From the NCBI GenBank assembly GCA_013398295.1, contig VZSF01001212.1:335097-399096 (forward strand): 64,000 bases of DNA. Reading direction: 5' to 3'. Below, piece by piece: positions 49,521-60,300 of this stretch. Under the pieces are notes generated by a model. That model saw only the letters and a list, made by a program, of their open reading frames with translations. It did not search any database and was not told the DNA's origin. Source of the stretch: Chionis minor (Eukaryota > Chordata > Aves > Charadriiformes > Chionididae). The position numbers and the translations under genes are program-made. Position 1 is the first letter of the stretch, and the number at the start of each line of letters is the position of its first letter.

Positions 49521-50470
49521 TGACCATGGTAATTGTCCTTTCCTCAAAACTTATTTTTCAACGCCATGCTACAAAGGAGCATAGCTTCTTTAAAAAAAAA
49601 AAAAAAAGACAAAGCAATTGACCTTAAAAATCTCTTTTTTCCCTACAGTTGTGAGAAAGAAAACATCTATAATTGGCATATCTCATTAAAAAATTCAGCT
49701 ATGCTATGAGACTCATAAGTGGGTAGCAAAGTGAGACTAACATTTTAATTAAGTCCTTTTCATTTCTAGACTAATTTTCTTTATATTATGTGGACCTTTG
49801 AGGGTTACAGATGCCTGTCCTAAGGTCAAAGGCATGCTAAAAACACCATTCCTCAGCCAAGTCTCCCTCAGTTACAGGTCAACTGCTTTTATCGAGAGTG
49901 TTTTAACTCTTTCATCCAGTATCTCCTTTTACATCCGCAGCTACACAAAACACGCCACTTATAGCAACCCAGCTCAAGCTCCTGCCTTCTTCAAGCTGGG
50001 AAGGGCTACGTAATGACTGATCTTCACAAGCACTCTCTTCAGGGTGATGCTTCCTTGGCAGGTAGCTCCTGGGAAGGTGAGTAGCGCGGATGCTGGATCT
50101 GTACCCACTTGCAGCAGATAAGCCGCGCTTCCCACCACGGATACTGGGACCAGTATGGAGGCATCAAAGCGGTCACGTACCACACTCAGTATGCCACCCG
50201 ACAGCAGCAGCCTCCAGGTGCTCAGCAGGCGGTAGCAGACTGCAGGATAATCGATTTACCTACAGCTTCTTCCTCATCCCTGGACAGGCAGGTAAAGGCT
50301 CACGACCTACTTGCATCAGAGTACCCATCCTTTCCGCTTCTGTCAAGCTAATTTATATCCCCACCCTTTGCTTTCTGGCCAAATCACCAAGAAGTGAAAC
50401 TTCCTCAAGAAGCCTCTCAGTGTTAGCAGCTCTTCAATGTAAGACTACACGTTTGAACACGCTCCAGGTC
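49521..50470. other. Unannotated sequence between assembly scars
   Basis: No gene or repeat recognised. An A run of about 15 bases lies near 49592-49606. Plus-strand frames at 49798-50013 and 50090-50351 lack support. Confidence 0.5.
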
Positions 50471-50519
50471 TTTTTTTTTTTTTTTNGGTCTTTTTTTTTT
50501 TTTTTCCTTTTTTTTTTTT
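50471..50519 (+). repeat. Poly-T tract with N and duplicated flank
   Basis: GGTC followed by 15 T, one N (50486), then GGTC and 15 T again, CC and 12 T. The repeated GGTC-T15 on either side of the N is what an imperfect join of overlapping reads would give. Confidence 0.9.
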
Positions 50520-53500
50520 GCGCCAGAGAAGCTGATTTCATTCAGTTGTCTTTCCGTTAGGTTGTCAGACTGGGAGACAAGGCTAGCAAAGCAGAGTGGA
50601 AGGTAACAGCAAAAAAAAAAAAAAGATGAGCATATACGGAGGGCTGACTGAAAACAGCCAAACACATGTTTATCTGGAAGCAAAATGCCTTAATAAATTG
50701 GTGAACACCGCATGTCAGCATGCACAGTGTAAGCACTTAATGACAAACACAAGAACTGTACTGTGAAACTGTCCCCTGGAAAACATCTAAAACTAAGGTG
50801 AGCTCACCCATTTGTTTAATTATTTATTTTAGGCATTAGCCATTTTTTATGTTAAGCTTGGTAAAACTTAAGTTTGGGTGGCTACAGCACTTCCAAATAC
50901 TGGGTCAAACCTTAATCCCATGGAATCAGTAGAATCTTTGCCAGCAAGTTCAAGAGAATCAAAGATTCATACAAAATTACATTAAAAACACCGCAACAGT
51001 AAGGGCAGTAAGGGTCTCTCACAGCATAGCTTCTCCAAAATGAGCATGAGCTGACATCAAAAGATCTAGCATTATTCTTGAAACATGGGATACCCACAGA
51101 TTTCAGTTTGCAATTCATTTTTTGTTTCTATTTCATTTTCAGGGCTGTAACAATGGCCAAGACAGGAGTTGAGACTTCATTAACAGAATGAAGACTTCTA
51201 AAAAATTAACAATTTTTACAGCCATTAGAAAGAGTTTGAGTACCTGCATTAATCACAGCTTAACCTGAGCAAACCAGAAATGAAAGAAAAACTCAATCAC
51301 TATTCTATATTTGGCTTAATTTCACCCCGCTCAATCCACCTAATGCTGTGTAGTACATAAACCTTAGGCAACCTGCACAGGATTGTATTTCATCTTTCAC
51401 ATGGCCTCATTCCCCTAACGCCTGTCAACCACAACTGATGGTCACAGAGCCATCACCGTTTCACTCTCTTCCTTCTCCCACCTCCGCTTTGTATCATACC
51501 ACCTGCCTCCTGCCATCCCACGGGAAGTCCAGCTCTATCTGCAGAAAATCAGACTCATCATACCTGGATACACTGTGCATACCTTAAATGTGAAGTTTTG
51601 CATGACTTCCAGGATAACAGATATACCCCCACAGCACCTCAGCAGGTTTTTTTGTGAGTTGTCACTGCTCGCAATCAGCTACTGCTTCCAGCAAACTGAT
51701 AAAACAGGGCATGAACTGCTTCTGCCTCACTTATGCAGAGGGAGAGACAAGTTCTGAAAATGTTTCTAATTCCCGTCTGTTACTCACCTGAACTGAAATA
51801 TTTCCATTACCTCCTGTGCTCCACAACCTATCAGCAAAACCTTCCAGCAGAAGAATTGTTTGAAGGCTTAAATGCAAATAATTTTTAAAAGTACCAGTCT
51901 TGAATCACTGATGACTTGACAAAAACTTTTGAGTCTCTCAGTGAGGCTGTTAAGGCTTAAAACAAACTCAGAGCTGCAATTGCCACCAAGAATGCCTTAA
52001 TTAATACTTGGAAGTAATCTCAGTTTACTGACATAATGCAGCTACTGAGGAAGTCTCAGCTCCCTCTTTCTGTCATCCTCTCAGGCAGATGAAATTAAAA
52101 TTGTAAGAGACGAAAGCAAGTAAGGGTTGAGAAGACCAGTATATTATGGAAGGCCAAGGCTGGACGCCCCACGCAAGGTCAGAGAACACCAGACTCTTCC
52201 AGGAGCCAAGCTGGGAACAAATTTGAGAAGGACCTGGCTCTTGCCAGCGAGGCTGTTGAAGGCTTTACCACTGCATGCATACAAGTAAACAAACCCCGGA
52301 AGAGCTGCATGACTCACAGTCACACCAAAGTAGTCATATAAAGCAGAAAAAGCTCACAGTTAAGGTACCTGAAACGTTGTTGAGGAGGATGAAGAACATG
52401 ACTAGTTTGAGTCCTGTGAGGGACACCTCACACATCTGCCTTCAGGCCAAAGGACAGACAGAGGAGAAAACAGGGCTTTTTCTATTACAAGAGGATGGAG
52501 GAGCTGGCAAGGGACAAAGCACCACATAAAGAAAATTCACTGGCTGAGGGTCCAGGAGGACTCGGGTACCCTGACCTTCTATCACCCCTCTATCTCTCCG
52601 CCCACAGAGCCATTCGACAGCAATCCAAGCCCATCTGGGTACTGACAAAACCTCTTCACTAAGGTGCAGAATGCAACAATCTCAAAATGTGCTTTTCTGT
52701 CCTGTGGTTTGATACGAGCTTTACTTGAAATACTGTGCTCTCTCTGTTCTGATTAACATACCATTTACTGCCTGACTCATACCCCTCTCCTCACAAAACA
52801 GTGTAGATTTTATTCCTGCCTTTCTATTTCACTTGTTGAATGCTTAATAATAAAGATAAATGCCCTCTTTTTTTTTTTTTTTTTGGTAATTTATTACCTG
52901 CGTCATTGGCTGGCTTCTGCTGAAGATCACTGAGCTAAATGAAATTCTACAATTACACAAGCAGGAGTACTCAGCATTTTGCTATGGCTATCTATCCCTA
53001 CCTTGACTAACAAGGAAGAAGAATGGCAGTTTTAAAATGATTGCTTTCTATTGTTCTAAAATAAAGTAACATTTTTAAAAATCATTCCATATCCCATCAT
53101 TGCAAAGAGTAAATGTGCTCTGCATGCACTCCATGGTAAAATTCAGTAGGAGACCGGTGTAATGGGATTTAAAGCTGAACAGCTGTTTTTCTAGCCCTCT
53201 ATAGCAGGGCAAACATCTTGGAATCAGGAATCAGCATGGTCTCAGCAGGAATTTAGGAGCCAGACAAATACATATCAAAAGAATAATGAAAAGTACCCTC
53301 TGCCCAACAAATCATTCTGTTCTTTCAAGAATTACCATTTTCAAAGTCTTCCTGTCTTTGGAACCCACACTGTTCACACTTACAAGCATATTTTCCTGCC
53401 CCATAAAAGGAGTAATGCATCCAAACATCTAATTTCAGGTGCATGCATTTTAGATCTCTGAAGCCATTTCACTGAGTTATTTAGCCAAGAAACCATGAAT

Positions 53501-53803
53501 AAGTTCGGACCAGATTAAGTCATCCTTAAGGACTGTGAGGTAGATTCATCAGACCAAGTCTCTGCCAGCAACAGAAACTGCCTCTTCTGTATAAATGAAG
53601 CCAGGGAAGGAATTCTGCTTAAGATAAATGAATCCTTACCATTATAAAAGGATGGCAACATTAATAATTTAAGAAAGCGTTACGAAGATGCTAGTGTCCC
53701 AAGAAGAAATGACCGAGGAAGACACGGTTGTATGTTAGCCAATGTAAGTTCTGGTAAGTAATTGAAGACTTGCAAAAAAACACCAGTCCGTCCTAAAACA
53801 CTA
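50520..53803. other. Unannotated single-copy sequence
   Basis: A-run near 50611-50624 and T-run at 52868-52884 followed by a small palindrome GGTAATTTATTACC (52885-52898). No gene or transposon was recognised. Confidence 0.5.
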
Positions 53804-54478
53804 GTCACAGAATCACAGAATGGCAGGGGTTGGAAGGGACCTCTGGAGATCATCTGGTCCAACTCCCTGCCAAGTTCACCTAGAGCAGGTTGCAGATGAT
53901 GGCGTCCAAGCAGGTTTTGAGTATCTCCAGAGACGGAGGCTCCACAACCTCTCTGAGCAGCCTGTTCCAGTGCTCTGCAACTCTCAAAGTAAAACGTTCC
54001 CCCGCACGTTGAGATGGAATTTCCCGTGTTACAGTTTGTGCCCATTGCCCCTTGTCCTATCCCTGGGCACCACTGAAAAGACTCTGGTCCATCCTCTTGA
54101 CACCCACCCTTCAGATATTTACCGGCATTGATGAGATCCTCTGTCATTCTTCTCTTCTCCAGGCTAGACAGACCCAGGTCTCTCAGCCTTTCCTCATGAG
54201 AGAGGTGCTCCAGTCCCCTGATCACCTTCACAGCCCTCTACTGGACTCTCTCCAGTAGTCCCTTATCCTTCTTGAACTGGGTAGCCCAAACTGGACACAG
54301 TACTCCAGATGCGGCCTCACCAGGGCAGAGCAGAGGGTGAGGATGACCTCCCTCCACCTGCTGGCCACACTCTTCTTGATGTACCCCAGGATGCCATTGG
54401 CCTTCTTAGCCACAAGGGCACATCACTGGCCCATGGTCACCTGTTGTCCACCAGGTCTCCCAGATCTCCTTCTGCAGT
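53804..54478 (-). mobile_element. CR1 LINE, 5'-truncated, multiply frameshifted
   Basis: The plus-strand left edge CACAGAATCACAGAATGGC is the complement of the CR1 tail and terminus. The minus strand shows ORF2 C-terminal pieces [33 protein letters not shown] and [13 protein letters not shown] in different frames, so ORF2 is dead. It is cut off at the 5' end near a degenerate LGDLVDNR. The similar CACAGAATCACAGAAT tail style suggests the same broad age class as the copy at 56.9 kb. Confidence 0.93.
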
Positions 54479-56928
54479 CAAGTAGCTATTTCTAGTATCA
54501 AAAACCAACTTCTTAAAATACTTTAAAAAAAAATGTGAATTCTGGTCAGCAATTTGCTTCCTGATAATGCTCAACCTAAGTCCACAGTGGAAAACTTCAG
54601 TCACTGGGTGTGTATCACCACCATCACCGTCACATTCTCCTAATACAAGCACCATATTCTCCCCTTTGGCTATCAGTCTCTGCAATGCTGCATCAGCCAG
54701 AGACCAAAGAGAAAGTGCTGTCCTAAGAGGGCACTGACATCACGGACTAACGTCTTCAGCTACTGCCAGGAGCGCCGTGATGAGCAACGCCATCATTTTC
54801 AAAGCAACTATCTCCTACAGCCCAGCTCAACAGTGTAAGTTAGGGTACTGATCCACGCGTTGATGGCATCCTGCGTGGGTAAATAATACAAATTTCAAAG
54901 TCATGCGCTGACAGAACGCCACACTCCAACTCTCGTCCTAACTCCAGGTCACCAGGAGCAGTAATAACATCCATCCGTAGGTTAACTTTGTCTAACCTGA
55001 GGTGGAATACAGTTGATGTCAACTATTAATTAACACTGCCAATATTATTTTTTTTCCAGTAACAACAGTTTTCTGACAATAACTTTTTCTTTTCAGCACT
55101 GAAAGAATGTTTATAGGGCTGCTGGGCTGACAGACATTAAAGGATTTGCTCCTTCTTGAAATTAAAAAGTTGATCTTGCAAGCCTTTGTTTTTCCTTTGA
55201 GCACGCTAGTGGTGTTGATTCCAAACACAGGAGCATTTCATTGGATAAATGACTACAGATTAATTACAGATCATTATGTACTGGAAAATACAGACTATAA
55301 CGCCAGGAAATGCAGAGCTATCAGTATTGAAAAAATGTCAGCAGGTTTATTTACCATTTCCTTGACCTATATATTCCTATTTAGAGAACAAAGCCAGCAG
55401 GAGCACAACAAGGTCAACGGTATTTACTCACTTTTTGCCATTCCAGCTAGGGCCTCTTTCTGTTACTCTTTGTTTAGCTTGGCATTAATATTTCTTCATG
55501 CAAACAGCTTATTCATGACTCTTGTGGTGATCAGAAATGAGGTCTGATGTCACGCTTAGGCAACAAGATTGTTACAGGTTGGAAAAAAAAAAAAGTAAGA
55601 AGAGGGTCTCAATCTTATATCTCAGGAGCTGTTACAGTGGCAGGAAAATTGTGCCTTTCATGGTCCCTTTTCCGTAGGGACAAATGCAGTCGTTTCCCAG
55701 GGCGATACTAAATAAATGGAATCCATCCCATTCACACCACTGCTACTCTGTCGAAAACCAGCTGTGTGTCTTCGCTTCTTTTAGGGGCACTGGTGAAGCC
55801 AAAGTAAAGAGCAGGGAAGGGACATGGGGACATGCTTTCCACCAACAACTCCAGCAGCTAGTTTCAAAATTGGACTCTGTTTAAATAGAAGAAATTTTTC
55901 ACAAAAGGAAGCTGCAAACTATAAAGAGGTAAATCAGTGGGACAAAGCAAATAAAGTGCTTCATTCTATCTGAAATGACACCGCATTTTCTTCCGGTTAG
56001 CAAAAAAAACAGCTTATGGCTTTGGTCAACCCCAAACGATTTTCTTCCTGGTTCCCTGCTCTCCTTCCTCACCTTCTATTTCCATCACAGAACGACAAAC
56101 TCAAGAAAATTTCTTTAATAATCCAATTAATGAACACAGATACATACAAAAACAGAATTAGTAGACAGAGGGGACATCCACTCCCTAATCTCTTTTTGTT
56201 ATTTCAAGCGCCACATCCTTCCTCTTACTCTAGGTACCAAAGTTAAAAGAAGAATTTTGTCTGCCAAATTCAAGGTGCTAATACCATACAGAGAAACAGC
56301 TAAACCCTCATGATCCCAACTGGAAATAAACAAAGAAAACAAACTAACCTAAAGCAACTCAAAATGGTGGACCACTTGATGTTTGTAATTTCAAGTAAGC
56401 ATACAACAAATCCTCCAAAAAACAACTCTACAGGGGAAAAAAAAAAATTGTATGCATAATTTCTGCTTAAAATTTTGGGCCAAAACTTTTCAGATCTGAG
56501 TAATTTTTGGCAGAAATCTGTATGTTCCAGAATTTTATTTTGCTATGGAAACTGCCTGCATAACAAAAACAAAGTCATAGACCAGCCAGTTCTAGTCAAA
56601 ATTTCCTCCACTTTCGTAGGAACGACACAAGTGAATGATTGGCATGTAGTCCTTCAATAGCTTCTCATTAAAGATCATTCCTTGTAGCACAGGCACCGCT
56701 TTTCTCGCTGAGCACCTGTGAATTAGTTATATTCTGCAACTGCCTTGCATAATCTGTTAGCTGATGCAAGTCGTACACAGTCCAGCTCCAATATCCCCCA
56801 CGTGAGCTGAACATGGTGACAGCCCGTGGGTGGGCCAGGTGCTCTTACCCGAGCTACATCTCCTCCAGGATGGGTGGCAGCACAGATTAACGTGGCCTTA
56901 TGCTGTCTCTCCACTTCCATTACAGCTT
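54479..56928. other. Unannotated single-copy sequence
   Basis: The longest frame (plus, 55146-55547, 133 codons) is A/T-rich with a composition typical of noncoding DNA and no splice or start context. No repeats recognised. Confidence 0.5.
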
Positions 56929-57262
56929 AGAATCACAGAATGGGTTAGGTTGGAAGGGACCTTAAAGATCATCAAGTTCCAACCCGCCTGCCATGGGCAG
57001 GGACACCTCCCACAAGACCAAGTTGCTCAAAGCCACATCCAACCTGGCCTTGAACATCTTCAGGCATGGGGACTCCACAGCTTCTCTGGGCAACCTGTGC
57101 CAGTGTCTCACCGCCCTCGTGGTGAAAATTCTTCCTGATATCTAGTCTAAATCTCCCCTCTTCCAGTTTGAAGCCATTACCCCTCATCCTATCACTACAT
57201 GTCCTTGTAAAAAAATCCCTCTCCAGCTTTCTCGTAGGCCCCTTTCAGATACTGGAAGATTC
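56929..57262 (-). mobile_element. CR1 LINE, short 3' fragment
   Basis: The left edge AGAATCACAGAATGGG, followed by TTAGGTTGGAAGGGACCTTA, is the complement of the CR1 3' end. The next 300 bases match the ORF2 C-terminal and 3' UTR blocks on the minus strand (GFKLEEGRFRLDIRKNF, then an ETLAQVAQRSCG remnant). It is truncated near CAGATACTGGAAG at 57249-57262. The remaining ORF2 end is out of frame and nonfunctional. Confidence 0.93.
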
Positions 57263-57281
57263 TGTGTAAAGCTCAAATTGA

Positions 57282-57373
57282 GTATCACCAAACCCCTCAT
57301 CCTCCTTCTTTTCAGTTGCCTCCGTCCGTATCACCAAACCCCTCAGCTTGCTTCTTTTCAGTTGCCTCTGTCC
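57282..57373 (+). repeat. 46-bp tandem duplication beside CR1
   Basis: Copies at 57282-57327 and 57328-57373 share GTATCACCAAACCCCTCA and CTTCTTTTCAGTTGCCTC blocks and differ at about five positions. The pair starts 20 bases beyond the truncated end of the adjacent CR1, so duplication may have accompanied or followed its insertion. Confidence 0.93.
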
Positions 57374-60300
57374 TTAACTAACCTAAGATAATCGGAACAT
57401 TTCCAAATTGTTTCTCAGATCCTTGGGTCACTGGCTTCATGCAGGAGGGCATGCATGAGAGCCGACGCAGAGCAGAAGCAGATGTACTCCCTACGTGACA
57501 GCCCCACATAAACAACGGCAGCTCTAAATTCACTGCTGTAGCGGTGCCTGGAATGACCACGTACCAACGGTTCTCCCCTTGCCTCTCCGGCAGCCTCGCA
57601 GCAGCAATGTGGGCTGCTACAACCCATGACCCACCTCTCGTTTTCCCAATACCACAGGCTGCTCCGAAGGGCTGTCCCCTCTCGTCTGATGCTCATGGGC
57701 GCAGAAAACCAACCCACAGCCACCTAGCCAGGACACCGCTTTACTGTGTCTGTGTTTGGAGTCTGCGCAGCCCCGTGCAGCCGGCAAACAGCAGGGTCTC
57801 AATGAAACCCTCAAGAAACTTGGTATTTCTTGAATGGCATTTTATCTTTCTGCTATTTTCTTCGCTGACGGACATTACCTGCTCCTAATGGCCTTCATGA
57901 CTGACAAACTGCGCTACATCTTCTCATGTCTTTCCAAATAACAGTCACTGTATTCTCGAGATAACCAAGACTAATTTGTCCGAGTGATGCAAGGATGAGA
58001 AACCTTCATCAGTTTGCGGCTTACATTTGCACTGGAGAGACCTGGAATTCCCTTGACTCAGCCCAGTGTTAGAAGCGTAACGCTGGAGATTGGTGTCTCC
58101 TGACTCACCTATAACAACTATTACCCCACATTTCTTAAGGTGAACCCCTTTCTACTGGCAGCTGAAATCCCTGAATATCTCAGTTGCAAAGATGATCCAC
58201 TGTCAACTAGTTTTTCATTCCCAGTTCTTAGAAACCTGTTCCATTTCTGGCTGGGTAGATCACAGCCAATGGTTCTGCAATCTGGTAGAGGTTTTGAGCT
58301 ACTTGACGTCTCTCTGACACCGAAAAGATCTGCACACACTCCTGTTCCACACACACGAGTATTTCCCCTCCTCTGCCAACAGCGTTCCCAGCACAGGGAC
58401 TAGTTGGAGACCCCCCCACGGTCCCTCTTCATCAGGACCACTGTCGCGCTCAGAGCAGCCAGCGGGCACGATCCCTCCTACAAAACAAATGGCATTTTGG
58501 GGGCACTTTGCAGCCCACCGGGGTCCACCATCCACAGCCCTGTATTTTGCAGGTCCTGGGGTCTGCCTGCTGAAGTGGTGTGGGGTCTCACCAGCAGGAC
58601 CAGGGCCGTGCCGAGAGGTCGGAAAGAGTTTTAACACGGGAGAGCGCGGGTTCGCTCTGCGCCAGGGCCAGATGCCTGCATGAGCCTGTGGGAGCAGTTC
58701 TTCCGGCTCCATTTATCCAAATAAAGCATTGCCACCAGGACTGTGTTGTTCTGGCAGGTCACTGAGCGCGTTTCATCGGTATTACAAGCGGCCTTCGAGC
58801 ACAAAGGAGCATGGTGGAGGTGTTTTAGGAAAGAAAAGGCACCCTTTTACAACGACTCTTCACTCTTCCAATACCTTTCCCTTCTCCAGTAAATGGTTCT
58901 CCTAGGATGCCCTAAAAAATCCCAGCTGCATTTTATGGAATTACATTTTTGAATTTTCTTGCTAAATATCTTAGTCAATTTAAAAACAAATAGCTAATAG
59001 AAACTGAGTTTCTCTGCAGTTCACGCGTTATTAAACACCCCCCTCCATGCACAAGGAATGGGCTTGCACAAGAAGGGCTGGAATAAGTAGAAAAATAAGT
59101 TACCGTAGAAGAGCTACCAGTAATTACTCAGCAAATACAATAAATTATTGTATATGTGGAAATTAAATGTACTTCATTTGTTGTCAGTGAGTATTTTGCA
59201 AGCGTGGGTGACAGAAGCATGCAGCAGAATATAAATGTGATACAACTGCCTTTTGCAGTATGTGTGTTTCCATCAAAGTTGGATTTTTTTTCTCCTCCTT
59301 CTCTCCTTTTGATTGATTTAAATTGATGGATGGTGAAGCAGGATTCTGCATTCACTGGTGCCTCAGCAAAGCAGTAGAAAGCAGCACGAGAAACATCTAT
59401 GAAAATTCACGCTGAAATCTCATGCTCCCATTTGAGTTATGGAACAGGACAGCTCTTCTAAGAGGGTCCAACCCTCAGCTTCCCTAGAAACCTATTAGCT
59501 CTGACAAATTCTAAGCAGGCATTCAGGTCCACTCAGAGGAGACGACGCTGGGCACACCAGGCACGAGACTCAGACATGTTTCTTGAGACTAATACAGCAT
59601 CTGTCCTGAGAGGGCCTTAGGAATGAGGTTGGATTTTGCAGTTGTGCAGAGTTCAATTTCAGAATCAGTTCCACCTTTGGAGATTCCAATAGTTGACTTA
59701 GAGCCATTAATAGAGTCAGTGTCTCACGGACATTTGCCATGAATTCTGCAAACCCTCTTCGTCACCAATAACAATTAACTCTAAATGTTGCTCCTCCATA
59801 GGATAACTTTTCTGAGCAAAGAATCAGCTCTCCACTTGCTACAGCACAACAAAGAGAAAATGAAAATCAAAGGAGGGCATTGTCAAGGCTATTTAAGCAA
59901 ATGGCTTAAAGGAGTAGAGGATGTGTAGAAATATACGCACCCTGTATCGCCACTAAAGAAAGGAACACCTTTAAAACCAGAAAAGCAGAAACCTTACTCC
60001 AAATGCAAAGGATGTCCAAGCCTACGGATAACATTAAACCTCCACCTGGCAGATACAATTCTGTTAGCTGTCACAGAACGACATGCCTTTACATTTATAC
60101 TGGTCCTCAGATCCCTAGAGGACGTGGTAAATTAATGATTAGCACATTTGTGCACGTGGATCTGCCTTGAAGCTACTTCTTGTTATGGTTAAGATATGAA
60201 AATAACACAGCATGAATCCTTCAGCAAGAAGGATCAAAACACTGTCTTACACATATAAGCCCATTCTGACCCACTCCCCTGCCTGTGGCCAGCCCTTTCC

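Noticed and set aside
49342..49547. Open frames across the N gap
   Set aside because: Created by the N run and by glycine/lysine codons from the C and T tracts.
55146..55547. 133-codon plus-strand open frame
   Set aside because: A/T-driven composition, no recognised domain, and no splice or initiation context. Such lengths are expected by chance in A/T-rich DNA at this scale.
58640..58660. GGGTTCGCTCTGC as a tRNA B box
   Set aside because: It does not match the GGTTCGANNCC pattern and no A box or cloverleaf lies upstream.
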